Positions 7,715 to 18,837 of a stretch of 64,000 nt of DNA are shown one piece after another. The DNA lies in the NCBI RefSeq assembly GCF_013410745.1, contig NZ_JACCFY010000001.1, forward strand, positions 2,170,001-2,234,000. The letters run 5' to 3'. This DNA comes from Nesterenkonia xinjiangensis. GTDB taxonomy: Bacteria; Actinomycetota; Actinomycetes; Actinomycetales; Micrococcaceae. A program made the position numbers and the translations under genes. How positions within the stretch are numbered: the first letter of the stretch is position 1; each line of letters opens with the position of its first letter. Below the pieces are notes generated by a model. The model had not been told where the DNA came from. It saw only the letters and a program-made list of their open reading frames with translations, and made no database searches.

Positions 7715-8895
7715 TGTCGACTATTGCGATTCGTCGCGGGAAGGCATTGATTCCTCTGGTTGCCCTCGCCTTTCCAATGGCTAACTCGGAGAGTCTCGTG
7801 AGGGATGAATTGTACGAGGGCTTCGATGAGGAGAGCGAGAGGGCTTGGGTTGAGATTATTCGAGAAACGGACAATATCTCGGGGGATGAGCCAGAGGAGC
7901 CGGGCTCCCAGCCGGAATCTCGGCAGAATGATGACGGCGGAGTGGAACCGGACCCGGGTTCACCTTCGTCTGAGTCGCCCGGCGGGCGTGGAGGCTCGCA
8001 GAACCCTGGCCCTTGGATTGAGAATCAGCCGGCCGTCCAGGAGGAGAATCTCTGTGTCGACGGCGAGGTGGTCAACGGAGAGTGCGTTGAGCTGTCCCAA
8101 CGCATCTGTGGAGTTCCGGGTCCGGTCAGCATGCCCACCTCGGAGGACCCCAGCGGTGGATTGAACTTCGCCCCGACCTTCTGCCCGCCCGATGAGGAGG
8201 ACGAGCCGGAGGAGGAGTCCGAGGAGCCGCAAGAGCCCGAGGAGCAGGCCGCCGAGTCGGAGGAGGCCGAGGCGGAGGATGCACCACCGCCTCCGCCGAC
8301 CATCACCACCAGTGACTTCCTGGACCTGCCCTTCGAGCCCGCCGGTGTCTCGTTCGAGCCCGATCTCGTCGGCTTCGGATACCTCAACCGGCACGTGAAC
8401 ATCTTCGCCGAGGTCGAGACCCAGGTGATCTCTCAGGAGATGCTCGGCTACGACGTCGACATCCGGGCTCTGCCGTCGCAGTTCCACTGGGACTACGGCG
8501 ACGGCACCACGCGCACCACGAGCGACCCCGGTGAGCCGCTGCCGGAGTTCGACTCTGCCGGCTTCGAGGTGAACAGGACCGACACGGAGACGATCACCTC
8601 GCACGCCTACTCCGAGACCGGTCGCTTCCCGGTCACCGTGGACACCGTCTTCCTCGGCGAGTACCGGATCGACGGCGGCCCGTGGATCGCGATCCCAGGC
8701 AGCGCGACCCTGACCTCCGAGCCCGGCGAGGCGGACATCTGGCGCATCTCGTCACGGAACGTCTCCGGGCCATGTGAAGACCTCGGATCCTGGGGCTGCA
8801 ATGGTCCGATCGAGCTCGACGAGGGCGATTCACCCCCGAAGATCTTCGAGGATCAGTACGACGACCACGGCAACTGGATCGGCCAGCAGGGCTGA
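7714..8895 (+). CDS. Secreted PKD-like domain protein coupled to DUF6318 gene
   Basis: 393 residues, start overlapping the previous stop by 1 nt, so translationally coupled. A weak signal sequence (ALIPLVALAFPMANS) is followed by a low-complexity Glu/Pro-rich region with four Cys (ENLCVDGEVVNGECVELSQRICGVPG, FAPTFCPP). The C-terminal 150 residues hold a PKD-type beta-sandwich signature: FHWDYGDGTTRTT, then TITSHAYSETGRFPVTVDTVF. PKD domains mediate extracellular binding to sugars or proteins. No catalytic motif is present. The first 150 nt are AT-richer than the genome around them, with rarer codons (ATT, AAT), suggesting a variable or transferred 5' half. Its exact role is unknown. Confidence 0.72.
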   Translation: MSTIAIRRGKALIPLVALAFPMANSESLVRDELYEGFDEESERAWVEIIRETDNISGDEPEEPGSQPESRQNDDGGVEPDPGSPSSESPGGRGGSQNPGPWIENQPAVQEENLCVDGEVVNGECVELSQRICGVPGPVSMPTSEDPSGGLNFAPTFCPPDEEDEPEEESEEPQEPEEQAAESEEAEAEDAPPPPPTITTSDFLDLPFEPAGVSFEPDLVGFGYLNRHVNIFAEVETQVISQEMLGYDVDIRALPSQFHWDYGDGTTRTTSDPGEPLPEFDSAGFEVNRTDTETITSHAYSETGRFPVTVDTVFLGEYRIDGGPWIAIPGSATLTSEPGEADIWRISSRNVSGPCEDLGSWGCNGPIELDEGDSPPKIFEDQYDDHGNWIGQQG

Positions 8896-8922
8896 ACGGG
8901 ACTTCTTCGTGGTTCAGGTCGT

Positions 8923-10020
8923 TCAGGGCGCGAGGCGGGCCAGGATCTCGGCGGCGGACTCGTCCCGGCATTCTGCTGTGCGAGTGCCAGCCCAGAGGCT
9001 CAGATGCTCCGGATCGCCAGCGGCGCTCGCAGCGGCTCGCAGCGGCGCCGTCATGCGGTTCACCTGCGGATAGCCGACCACCGCCTGATCATCCAGCTCA
9101 TCGATGAACAGATTGCGCAGCCCTCGCGCCGGACGGCCGGAGAAAGCTCGCGTCACCACGGTCTCGGAACGCCCCGGATCCAGCACCGCCTGTCGGTGCG
9201 CCGCGCGGGTGCCTGCCTCTCGTGCGGTGAGGAACTGCGTACCCACCTGCACCAACCGGGCGCCCGCGGCCAGCAGGTCAGCCACGTCCTGCGCCGTCCC
9301 CACACCACCGGCGGCGATCAGCGGCGGCACCGTCCCGACGCCGTCGTCTCCACCCGATCCGGGATGGCCGCCCAGCGCCGCGCGCACCGCACCCAGCAGC
9401 TCCAGGGTGTCGATCGGCTCCGGCTCATCGTGCATGGAGAGCACCGCTCGGTGCCCACCTGCCTGCTGCCCCTGCACCACCAGCGCATCCGGGCCCAGCG
9501 CCGCAGCTCTTCGGGCGCCCGGCACACCCGCCACGCTCAGCACGACGGTGACACCCGCCTCCTGCAGAGCACGCACGGCCGGGGCCTCCGGCAGTCCGAA
9601 GGTGAACGACACCGCCGCCGGCGGGTGGGACAGCAGCAGGTCCAGCTTGGCCGGGTAGTCGTCGTCGGACCAGGCCGGCACCTGCGGGACCTCCACACCC
9701 AGGGCCTCTGCCGCCGGCCTCAGTGCGAGGCGGTAGCCCTCCAGGGCACCCGGGTCGGCGGCGTCAGGGTCCGGGACGAAGAGATTCACACCCACAGGCA
9801 GCAGTCCGGACTCCGTGCGGTCGCCCTCCAGCAGGTCATCCACGTCATCGAGATGCCCGGCCAGGGTCTCGGCGGTGAGGTTCCCCCCGGCCAGCTGTCC
9901 GAAGCCGCCGGCCCGGTGCACAGCTGCGGCCAGTGCCGGTGTCGACGGACCTCCGGCCATCGGGGCCTGCACGATGGGGGAGCGGAGCTGGTCCGTCAGT
10001 GCCTCGAGGCGTGTGCTCAT
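8923..10020 (-). CDS. Nitronate monooxygenase (2-nitropropane dioxygenase family)
   Basis: 365-residue FMN-dependent TIM-barrel enzyme that oxidises nitronates such as propionate-3-nitronate. The opening SPIVQAPMAGGPSTPALAAAV, the central LVVQGQQAGGHR (catalytic His in AGGHR) and the phosphate-binding IAAGGVGTAQDVADLLAAGARLVQVGTQF segments fit the class I family. Starts at the ATG at 10020. The next gene upstream on the strand begins 11 bp away, so the two may form an operon. Natural substrate cannot be read from sequence. Confidence 0.9.
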   Translation of the reverse strand: MSTRLEALTDQLRSPIVQAPMAGGPSTPALAAAVHRAGGFGQLAGGNLTAETLAGHLDDVDDLLEGDRTESGLLPVGVNLFVPDPDAADPGALEGYRLALRPAAEALGVEVPQVPAWSDDDYPAKLDLLLSHPPAAVSFTFGLPEAPAVRALQEAGVTVVLSVAGVPGARRAAALGPDALVVQGQQAGGHRAVLSMHDEPEPIDTLELLGAVRAALGGHPGSGGDDGVGTVPPLIAAGGVGTAQDVADLLAAGARLVQVGTQFLTAREAGTRAAHRQAVLDPGRSETVVTRAFSGRPARGLRNLFIDELDDQAVVGYPQVNRMTAPLRAAASAAGDPEHLSLWAGTRTAECRDESAAEILARLAP

Positions 10021-10030
10021 GTCCCAGAGG

Positions 10031-10963
10031 CTACTCCTCCGTGACGTCCGACCCCAGCCCGCGGGCTCTCCGGGACCTGTGAGCCCGGTGTGAAGCAGAG
10101 GATGCCCACCATGCGCCCACGATGATCACCGCGCAGCCGAGCAGCTGCCACGGGGTCGGGATCTCGCGCAGCACCACGGCGGCGAGTCCGAGGGCGAAGA
10201 CGCCCGGCAGCAGCAGGAGAGTGCTGGTGGCGGTCTCGGAGATCCCGGTCATGCCTACGTTCAAGCACCAGAAGACCACCACCTGCCCCAGGAAGGCCAG
10301 TGCCAGCAGCTTCACCCAGGTGCTCGGTTCCTGCGGCCAGTGAAGCCCGCCGGTCACCAGCGCGGCGAGGCTCGCGGCCGCCCCAGCTGACAGGCACACC
10401 AGGGCCAGCACCGTGAAGGGCGCCGGCTTGGCGGTGGCCGGGGCAGTGCGACGGATGACAGCAAGGTAGATAGCATAGGCCGTGCCGGCGGCGAGCCCGG
10501 CGAGGACGCCGCCCAGCTGGATGCCGCCGACGTCGAACGCTCCGGCGGTCAGCACCACGCCGAGGAACATCAGCGGGATGATCAGCGCCAGCTGCCGCAT
10601 CGGCCGAGCTCGTTCCACCAGCCAGGCGATCAGCGGCAGGGCGATGAGCTGGATGTTCAGCAGCACAGTGGCGATGCCGGGTCCGACCAGTCCGATGGAG
10701 GTGTTCCAGAGGCTGTAGTCCACTCCGAGTGCGGCTCCGGCCACCAGGGCGCCGACGACAGTTCGGCGCGGCAGCGTGACGCTCCGGTCGATCCGGCGAA
10801 GCTCCCAGACCACCATCGGCAGCAGCATCGGGACCGCGAGGAAGCAGCGCAGCGCGGCGATCACGGAGGGATCTGCGGGGATCGTGGAGATCAGCAGCGA
10901 GGTCCCGCCCAGGGCTGACGTGCCGGCGATCACCAGCAGCGTGCCCTTCCGTGCAGTGACCAT
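10031..10963 (-). CDS. EamA/DMT-family membrane transporter
   Basis: 310 residues, ten hydrophobic segments in two repeated EamA halves (for example GTLLVIAGTSALGGTSLLI with AALRCFLAVPMLLPM, and later VLAGLAAGTAYAIYLAVI with FLGQVVVFWCLNVGMTGISETATSTLLLLPGVFALGLA). This is the drug/metabolite exporter fold; substrates are usually amino acids or small metabolites. The ATG at 10963 is preferred to a GTG 30 nt upstream; neither has a strong ribosome site. It ends 11 bp before the nitronate monooxygenase and is probably cotranscribed with it. Confidence 0.85.
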   Translation of the reverse strand: MVTARKGTLLVIAGTSALGGTSLLISTIPADPSVIAALRCFLAVPMLLPMVVWELRRIDRSVTLPRRTVVGALVAGAALGVDYSLWNTSIGLVGPGIATVLLNIQLIALPLIAWLVERARPMRQLALIIPLMFLGVVLTAGAFDVGGIQLGGVLAGLAAGTAYAIYLAVIRRTAPATAKPAPFTVLALVCLSAGAAASLAALVTGGLHWPQEPSTWVKLLALAFLGQVVVFWCLNVGMTGISETATSTLLLLPGVFALGLAAVVLREIPTPWQLLGCAVIIVGAWWASSASHRAHRSRRARGLGSDVTEE

Positions 10964-11066
10964 GCGGCCAGTCTCGCACAGGGCCGCAGCCACGATTCAG
11001 CCGTCCCCCGTGCCGTCCGGATGGTGGATGGTGCCCCTCAGGCAGGAGGTGTCGAGACAGGCAGGG

Positions 11067-11432
11067 TCAGGACTTCACGAGCCGTCGAATGGCTTCGGAC
11101 GCCTCCTTGAGCTTCTCCTCCGCGTCATCGCCTCCAGCCGCCACGGCGCCGGCCACGCAGTGCTTGAGGTGGTCGTCCAGGAGTGCCAGTCCGACGTTCT
11201 CCAGCGCTGACGTCATGGCGCTGATCTGGGTGAGGATGTCGATGCAGTAGGTGTCATCCTCGACCATCCGGTGGATTCCGCGTGCCTGCCCCTCGATCCG
11301 GCGCAGCCGCGCGAGGTACCGGGACTTGTCTGACATGTACCCGTGGTGGGAATCGTGCGTGTGCGCGCCGTGCTTGCCCTCGGCGGGGGCGTGGCTCTCG
11401 GCCGGTGCATCGGCCGCCGTCGTCTCGCTCAT
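11067..11432 (-). CDS. csoR: CsoR-type copper-sensing repressor
   Basis: 121 residues, all-helical DUF156/CsoR family. The copper-binding C-H-C set is visible: Cys in DDTYCIDILTQ, then His and Cys in DDHLKHCV. The core SRYLARLRRIEGQARGIHRMVEDD is the standard DNA-binding helix region. An N-terminal His-rich tail (HAPAEGKHGAHTHDSHHG) may bind extra metal. Start ATG 11432 has GGAGG 10 nt upstream. It is divergent from copZ-copA, with the operator between; Cu(I) binding should release DNA and induce both transcripts. Confidence 0.93.
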   Translation of the reverse strand: MSETTAADAPAESHAPAEGKHGAHTHDSHHGYMSDKSRYLARLRRIEGQARGIHRMVEDDTYCIDILTQISAMTSALENVGLALLDDHLKHCVAGAVAAGGDDAEEKLKEASEAIRRLVKS

Positions 11433-11461
11433 GGCTCATGGCCTCCTTATGCTGTGAAGTG

Positions 11462-11499
11462 TACCGGAGGAGGGTATGCAAATGTACCCCCTAGGGGTA
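11462..11499. promoter_or_regulatory. CsoR operator(s) between csoR and copZ
   Basis: TACCCCCTAGGGGTA (11485-11499) is a near-perfect palindrome of the TACCCC/GGGGTA type that CsoR proteins bind. A second weaker element with arms TACC and GGTA (11462-11476, TACCGGAGGAGGGTA) lies 23 bp to the left, on the csoR side. The arrangement allows one repressor to control both divergent genes. Confidence 0.75.
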
Positions 11500-11549
11500 T
11501 AGTCGACGGTATCGGAGCACCGCCCCGTCCTCATCACCGAAGGAGCATC

Positions 11550-11767
11550 ATGTCCACCACGCTGAGCTACTCCGTCACCGGAATGACCTGCGCCCACTGC
11601 GAGAACGCCGTGCGCCAGGAGGTCGAGGCTCTCCAGGGTGTCCAGAGCGTCGAGGTCAGCGCCGCACGAGGCAGCCTCCGCCTGGACGTGGAGGACCCCC
11701 AGAAGGTCACCGACGACGCCGTCGTCGCCGCCGTGGACGAGGCCGGCTACCAGGCGGTGCGCACCGC

Positions 11768-11771
<4 letters not shown>
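11550..11771 (+). CDS. copZ: Copper chaperone CopZ (heavy-metal-associated domain)
   Basis: 73 residues, a single ferredoxin-like HMA domain with the Cu(I) site GMTCAHCEN and the usual ending VDEAGYQA. It delivers copper to CopA in the cytoplasm. The ATG at 11550 has AGGAG 4 nt upstream. Its stop overlaps the copA start (ATGA), so the two are translationally coupled and copper-induced through CsoR. Confidence 0.94.
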
Positions 11772-14110
<2,339 letters not shown>

Positions 14111-14168
14111 GACGACACCCTCGTCACAGAAGGTTTCGTCATTGCGGGGTTCGCTAAATGGCGTCTAG

Positions 14169-14187
14169 TCTGGTGAGGCGAACCTTC
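14169..14187 (+). promoter_or_regulatory. IdeR/DtxR-like iron box
   Basis: TCTGGTGAGGCGAACCTTC matches 13 of 19 positions of the canonical TTAGGTTAGGCTAACCTAA iron box, including GGT..AGGC.AACCT. It lies 50 bp before the siderophore-interacting protein start, a position where Fe(II)-IdeR would repress an iron-acquisition gene. Confidence 0.55.
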
Positions 14188-14237
14188 CCTGTGGTGTCCG
14201 AGTGATCCTGCAGGTGCCCCGTCAGATGGAGGAGTCC

Positions 14238-15284
14238 ATGAGCGCCCAGCCGGTCGACGTCGCCGAGGAACGGCCCGCCCGTCCGCAGATCCGCGCAGTC
14301 CCGGACGCCGAGAAACCTGCCGCCGACGTCGACGTCCGCGAGTTTCCTCCGACCCGTGCCTTCCGCACCACGGTGACCGCCGTCCTCGCGCTCAGCCCGC
14401 ATTTCACCCGCGTCACGCTGAGTGCCGATGACCTGCGACACTTCCACCCCGGTGGGCTCGATCAGCGCATCAAGGTCTTCCTCCCGCGTGAGGACGGCGA
14501 GTACCCGGAGATCGGGCTGTTCGCCGACCCTGCGCCGAGCATCATGGAGTGGTACCACCGCTGGCGGGACCTGGACGAGGCCGAGCGCAACCCCATCCGC
14601 ACCTACACGGTCCGCGCCATCCGCCCCGAGCAGGCGGAGATCGACATCGACTTCGTCGTCCACGGCACCGAGGGCCCGGCCTCCGCCTGGGCCAGCACCG
14701 TCTGCCCGGGCGACGAGCTGATCGTCATCGGCCCCGACGCCCGCGCCGAGGAGCACGGCGGGGGCATCGAGTGGAACCCCGGCACCGCCCGGGACGTCCT
14801 GCTCGCCGGTGACGAGACCGCCGTGCCCGCCATGTGCGCGATCCTCGAATCGCTGCCGGAGGGCATCACCGGTGAGGCCTACCTGGAGGTTCCCAGCAGC
14901 GCCGACGCCCTCGACGTCGAGACTCGCTGCGGGGTCACCATCCACTGGATCGGCCGCGACGGGGCACCGTTGGGGGAGAAGCTCACGGCCGCGGTCAGCG
15001 ACTGGGCCCGCCGCCGCGCGGAGATCTTCGCCGAGCGGCAGGCCGCCTGCGAGCCGGCCCGCACCGCCGTCGGCGCTCCCGAGGGCGGAGAGCTCCCCGA
15101 GGTGGACGAGGACGCCGTGCTGTGGGAGGTGGCCGAACCGGACGGCTTCCGCGAATACGCATGGCTGGCGGGAGAGGCGGGAGTCATCACCACACTGCGC
15201 CGCCACCTGGTCAAGGGCATCGGCATGAGCCGCAAGCAGGTCTCGTTCATGGGCTACTGGAAGAGGGGCCGCGCCAGCGCCTGA
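14238..15284 (+). CDS. Siderophore-interacting protein (FAD-binding ferric-siderophore reductase)
   Basis: 348 residues. The N-terminal FAD-binding half carries RVTLSADDLRHFHPGGLDQRIKVFLP and the flavin motif RTYTVRAIRPEQAEIDIDFVVHG. The C-terminal NAD(P)H-binding half has VLLAGDETAVPAMCAILESLP and the ending GEAGVITTLRRHLVKGIGMSRKQVSFMGYWKRG, all standard for the SIP/ViuB family that releases iron from imported siderophores by reduction. Start ATG 14238 has GGAGG 5 nt upstream. An iron box precedes it. No siderophore transporter is adjacent. An internal insertion of about 50 residues (EIFAERQAACEPARTA...) separates the NAD domain halves, as in many actinobacterial members. Confidence 0.92.
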   Translation: MSAQPVDVAEERPARPQIRAVPDAEKPAADVDVREFPPTRAFRTTVTAVLALSPHFTRVTLSADDLRHFHPGGLDQRIKVFLPREDGEYPEIGLFADPAPSIMEWYHRWRDLDEAERNPIRTYTVRAIRPEQAEIDIDFVVHGTEGPASAWASTVCPGDELIVIGPDARAEEHGGGIEWNPGTARDVLLAGDETAVPAMCAILESLPEGITGEAYLEVPSSADALDVETRCGVTIHWIGRDGAPLGEKLTAAVSDWARRRAEIFAERQAACEPARTAVGAPEGGELPEVDEDAVLWEVAEPDGFREYAWLAGEAGVITTLRRHLVKGIGMSRKQVSFMGYWKRGRASA

Positions 15285-15362
15285 GCGGTCCGCCGGGCCG
15301 GTGCGCTCCCTCGGGCGCACGGCGCGAGCCACCGAGGCGCCAGGCGTGGGACACTGGTGTCG

Positions 15363-16685
15363 ATGTCGACTTCATCGAACACCCCGCAGACGCCGCGCGC
15401 CACCGAGCAGTCGAGCCCTGCCCGTCAGGACGAGGCTCGTCCCCAGGTCATCCCCAAGCCTGAGGGCTGGATGCAGCCGATGGGCCCTGACGGCCGTCCC
15501 CAGCTGCAGTTCGCCCAGTCCAAGCGGGTCAAGCAGCCGCCGCAGCACCTGGCCGACATGACCCTGCCGGAACGCATCCAGCGGGCCAAGGAGCTCGGCT
15601 ATCCCGGCTTCCGCGCCAAGCAGCTCTCCGTGCATTACTTCCAGCACTACACCTCGGACCCGGCGCAGATGACCGACCTGCCGGCCGGCACCCGCGATGA
15701 GCTGGTCAACGAGTTCCTGCCCCCGCTGCTCACCGAGGTCCGGCGGCTGCGCACCGATGACGGCGCCACCATCAAGTTCCTGTGGCGGCTCTTCGACGGT
15801 GCCCTGGTCGAGTCGGTGCTCATGCGGTACCGCAACCGCATCACCCTGTGCATCTCCTCCCAGTGCGGCTGCGGGATGAACTGTCCGTTCTGCGCCACCG
15901 GCCAGAACGGTCTGACTCGCAATATGTCCACCGGCGAGATCGTCGACCAGATCGTCCAGGCCAATCGCGCGATCGTCGCTGGGGAGCTGGATGCCCCCAC
16001 CGCGGCAGAGATCGCCGAGGAGGCCGACCACGCCGGACTGGGCGAGGAGGCCGAGTTTGCCGGGGAAGTCGAACGCACCGGCCCTCAGCGCGTCTCCAAC
16101 ATCGTCTTCATGGGCATGGGAGAGCCGCTGGCCAACTACAAGCGGGTCATGAACGCGGTCCACCGCATGGTCGACGACGCCCCCGAAGGGCTGGGCATGA
16201 GCGCCCGCGGCATCACCATCTCCACCGTGGGCCTGGTGCCGGCGATCCGTAAGCTTGCTGCTGAGGACCTGCCGATCACCTTCGCGCTGAGCCTCCACGC
16301 TCCCGACGACGAGCTGCGCGATGAGCTGATCCCGGTGAACTCTCGGTGGAAGGCTGATGAGGCCATCGACGCGGCCTACGAGTACTACGAGAAGACCGGA
16401 CGTCGGGTCTCCATCGAATACGCGCTGATCAAGGACATGAACGATCACGGGTGGCGCGCGGATCTGCTGGCGGACAAGCTCAATGCCCGCGGCCGCGGCT
16501 GGGTCCATGTGAACCCGATCCCGTTGAACCCCACGCCCGGTTCGATCTGGACATCCTCAGAGCCTGACATCACCCGGGAGTTCATCGCCCGGCTGGAGGC
16601 CAAGGGAGTGCCCACCACCTTGCGGGACACCCGTGGCAAGGAGATCGACGGTGCCTGCGGGCAGCTCGCCGCCTCGGAGGACTGA
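15363..16685 (+). CDS. rlmN: 23S rRNA/tRNA adenine-C2 methyltransferase RlmN (dual-specificity radical SAM)
   Basis: 440 residues. The radical-SAM triad is [13 protein letters not shown] (CxxxCxxC). Other landmarks are the region before the cluster [22 protein letters not shown], the SAM-binding [14 protein letters not shown], and the C-terminal [21 protein letters not shown] carrying the resolving Cys. It methylates C2 of A2503 in 23S rRNA and of A37 in some tRNAs. A 70-residue Pro/Gln-rich N-terminal extension and an acidic insertion ([18 protein letters not shown]) are typical of actinobacterial RlmN. ATG 15363 was chosen; GTG 15357 is also in frame. Confidence 0.94.
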   Translation: MSTSSNTPQTPRATEQSSPARQDEARPQVIPKPEGWMQPMGPDGRPQLQFAQSKRVKQPPQHLADMTLPERIQRAKELGYPGFRAKQLSVHYFQHYTSDPAQMTDLPAGTRDELVNEFLPPLLTEVRRLRTDDGATIKFLWRLFDGALVESVLMRYRNRITLCISSQCGCGMNCPFCATGQNGLTRNMSTGEIVDQIVQANRAIVAGELDAPTAAEIAEEADHAGLGEEAEFAGEVERTGPQRVSNIVFMGMGEPLANYKRVMNAVHRMVDDAPEGLGMSARGITISTVGLVPAIRKLAAEDLPITFALSLHAPDDELRDELIPVNSRWKADEAIDAAYEYYEKTGRRVSIEYALIKDMNDHGWRADLLADKLNARGRGWVHVNPIPLNPTPGSIWTSSEPDITREFIARLEAKGVPTTLRDTRGKEIDGACGQLAASED

Positions 16686-16713
16686 CCTCCCGCTCCCACT
16701 GCGGCACCTCTTG

Positions 16714-16785
16714 CGTTGGCTCCGCGGTGTGGGCCCTTCTCAGCGCTGACAGCGCTCGAAAAGGGCCCACACCGCGGAGCCAACG
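16714..16785. repeat. 72-nt element with perfect 25-bp inverted arms
   Basis: CGTTGGCTCCGCGGTGTGGG... (16714-16738) is perfectly complementary to 16761-16785 (...CCCACACCGCGGAGCCAACG). The 22-nt centre contains AGCGCT twice. It sits 28 nt after rlmN and 28 nt before the next gene, both on the plus strand. It could act as a terminator for rlmN, but the arm length, twice that of usual terminators, also fits a REP/MITE-like element. Confidence 0.7.
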
Positions 16786-16813
16786 TCGTCTGCGGACCGT
16801 TAGGCTGGCGGGC

Positions 16814-18037
16814 ATGAAACCGTCGCAGCGCTCCGAGGTCCCCGGCTTCCAGGTGATGAGCATCCTGGCGAAGATCGACTCCCTGCGGGCGCAGGGCCGC
16901 GACGTCGTCTCACTCACCGCCGGCGAACCCGGCTCGGGCGCCCCGCCGGCGGTCAACCGCGCGGCCGCCCTGATCCACGCCCAGGACACTGTGCTGAACT
17001 ACAGCGCAGCATTGGGCATCCGGCCGCTGCGCGAGGCAGTGGCCGCCCACTGCGTGGACTGGTATGGGGCCGAGGTCGATGCCGACCGCATCGCCATCAC
17101 CACGGGCTCCTCCGGGGCGTTCATGCTGAGCTTCCTCGCGGCCTTCGACGTCGGCGACCGGGTGGCCCTCGCGCGCCCTGGCTATCCGGCCTACCGGAAC
17201 ATCCTGGCCAGCCTGGGCATCGAGGTCGTGGACCTGGACTGCGGCCCCGAGGTCCGCTTCCAGCCGACGGTGGAGCTGCTTGAGGATGCGGTGGCCCAGG
17301 GCGGTCCGATCGCAGGACTCATCCTGGCCTCCCCGGCGAACCCCACCGGCACCATGATCGGCCGTGAGGAGCTCGACTCGCTGGTGGCATGGTGCCGCGA
17401 GCGGGAGGTGCAGCTCATCAGCGACGAGATCTACCACGGCATCACCTATGCCGAAGCAGGAGCGGAGACCGTCGCTGCGCGCGAGGCCTCCGCCGGCCCA
17501 CCTTCCCCCGGGGTGAGCGCGCTGGAGCTCACGGATGAGGCCGTCGTCGTGTCCTCCTTCTCCAAGTACTGGGGCATGCCGGGCTGGCGGCTGGGCTGGG
17601 CGGTGCTGCCCGAGCACCTGGTGGATCCGATCTCTCGGCTGGCCGGCAATGTCTCGCTGTGCCCGCCGCACGGCTCGCAGCTGGCCGCCGTGGAGGCGTT
17701 CAGCACGGAGTCGATGGCCTTCGCCGCCTCCCAGGTGGAGCATTACGCCGCCGCTCGCCAGCAGGTGCTGGACCGGCTGCCGGAGCTCGGCTGGGGCGAG
17801 GTGGCGCCCGCCGACGGGGCGTTCTATGTGTATGCGCACATCGGCGAGCACCTCGCGCAGTTCCGGGACGCCCAGGCCTACTGCCAGGCCGTCCTGGAGC
17901 AGGCCGGGGTGGCGATCGTCCCCGGCACGGACTTCGACCCGGTGGCCGGACATGAATGGGTGCGTCTCTCCCTGGCACCCGGCCCGGAGGCCGTGGCCCG
18001 CGGGCTGGATCGGATCGTCGCCTTCCACCGCGGCTGA
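16814..18037 (+). CDS. PLP-dependent class I/II aminotransferase
   Basis: 407 residues, fold-type I. Key segments are VVSLTAGEPGSGAPPAV (substrate loop), ITTGSSGAFMLSFLAAF, LASPANPTGTMIGREEL (Asn contact to PLP), LISDEIYHGITY (Asp/Tyr) and SSFSKYWGMPGWRLGW (Schiff-base Lys in SFSK), then an Arg near EWVRLSLA for the substrate carboxylate. It resembles aspartate/aromatic or alanine-type transaminases; the exact substrate is not readable. The start is the ATG at 16814, with TAGGCT 7 nt upstream, so the message may be leaderless. Convergent with erm. Confidence 0.88.
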   Translation: MKPSQRSEVPGFQVMSILAKIDSLRAQGRDVVSLTAGEPGSGAPPAVNRAAALIHAQDTVLNYSAALGIRPLREAVAAHCVDWYGAEVDADRIAITTGSSGAFMLSFLAAFDVGDRVALARPGYPAYRNILASLGIEVVDLDCGPEVRFQPTVELLEDAVAQGGPIAGLILASPANPTGTMIGREELDSLVAWCREREVQLISDEIYHGITYAEAGAETVAAREASAGPPSPGVSALELTDEAVVVSSFSKYWGMPGWRLGWAVLPEHLVDPISRLAGNVSLCPPHGSQLAAVEAFSTESMAFAASQVEHYAAARQQVLDRLPELGWGEVAPADGAFYVYAHIGEHLAQFRDAQAYCQAVLEQAGVAIVPGTDFDPVAGHEWVRLSLAPGPEAVARGLDRIVAFHRG

Positions 18038-18069
18038 GGAGCTGCGCGACGCTCCGCGCCCGGATCACG

Positions 18070-18834
18070 TCATGGTGCCCGGCGCCAGAGGGCCGTCCAC
18101 TGCTCCGCAGTCAGATGGGAGGGCGTTGCGTCGCGCCGGACCCCTGCCGATCCCAGAAGCGGGCCGACCTCCCGGCGGGAGATCCGCAGGCCTCGCTGCA
18201 GGATCTGGCCCATCCCGTGCCCCGAAGCGGTGAAGGCCCCGTGCACGAATCCGGCGTATCCCTTCCGGTCCTTCCAGGGAATCAGCGGCCGTTCGCGACG
18301 CGAGATCGTGAGGATCCCGGCGTCGACGCTGGGCCGCGGCCGGTACGCCGCGGCAGGGATCCGACCGCCCAGGCCGAATTCGTAGTACGGCGCCCACTGG
18401 GCGGTCATCATCGAGGAGCCGCCGACGCCGGCACGGCGCCGCGCGACCTCCCACTGAGTGATCAGGACCGCCTCCTCCCAGCTGGAGTCATGCAGCAGAC
18501 GCCGCAGGATGGACGTGGTCAGGTGGAAGGGCAGGTTCCCGACGACGACATGCGGCTCCCGCGGCAGCCGGTGCCGCAGGAAGTCTCCCTCGAGCACGCG
18601 GGTGCGCCTGCCCACACGGGACTGCAGGCGCCGGACCATCCGAGGATGGATCTCGACGGCGGTGATGGGACGTCCGAATCTCTGCATCGGAAGGGTCAGA
18701 GCCCCTTCGCCGGGCCCGATCTCCAGGATGGGCCCGTGGGTGCGGGCGACGAGATCCACCACGGAGCGGATGGAGCGAGGGTCGGTGAGGAAGTTCTGGC
18801 CGTTCTCATGACGGCCGTGGGTGAAGGTGTGCAC
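18070..18834 (-). CDS. erm: Erm-family 23S rRNA (A2058-N6) dimethyltransferase, macrolide-lincosamide-streptogramin resistance
   Basis: 254 residues. It has HGRHENGQNFLTD at the N-terminus, the SAM motif EIGPGEGAL (about 38-46), the catalytic NLPFHLTT (Asn100-Leu-Pro-Phe103) and the Erm-type C-terminal domain (ARRRAGVGGSSMMTAQWAPYYEFGLGGRIP), close to the mycobacterial Erm(38)/Erm(MT) group rather than to KsgA. It dimethylates A2058 and blocks macrolide binding. The start is the GTG at 18834, preceded by CGGAGA; the open frame continues to an ATG at 18891, but that would place the SD inside the gene. It is controlled by the upstream leader ORF and SD-sequestering stem. Codon use matches the neighbours, so it looks intrinsic rather than recently acquired. 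Confidence 0.93.
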   Translation of the reverse strand: MHTFTHGRHENGQNFLTDPRSIRSVVDLVARTHGPILEIGPGEGALTLPMQRFGRPITAVEIHPRMVRRLQSRVGRRTRVLEGDFLRHRLPREPHVVVGNLPFHLTTSILRRLLHDSSWEEAVLITQWEVARRRAGVGGSSMMTAQWAPYYEFGLGGRIPAAAYRPRPSVDAGILTISRRERPLIPWKDRKGYAGFVHGAFTASGHGMGQILQRGLRISRREVGPLLGSAGVRRDATPSHLTAEQWTALWRRAP

Positions 18835-18837
18835 AGT

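Noticed and set aside
16727-16813. Upstream start for the aminotransferase
   Set aside because: It would translate the right arm of the large inverted repeat; the ATG at 16814 starts at the family boundary.
18070-18834. KsgA (16S rRNA dimethyltransferase) instead of Erm
   Set aside because: NLPFHLTT, HGRHENGQNFL and the C-terminal TAQWAPYYEFGLGG region are Erm-specific, and a leader-attenuator is present.
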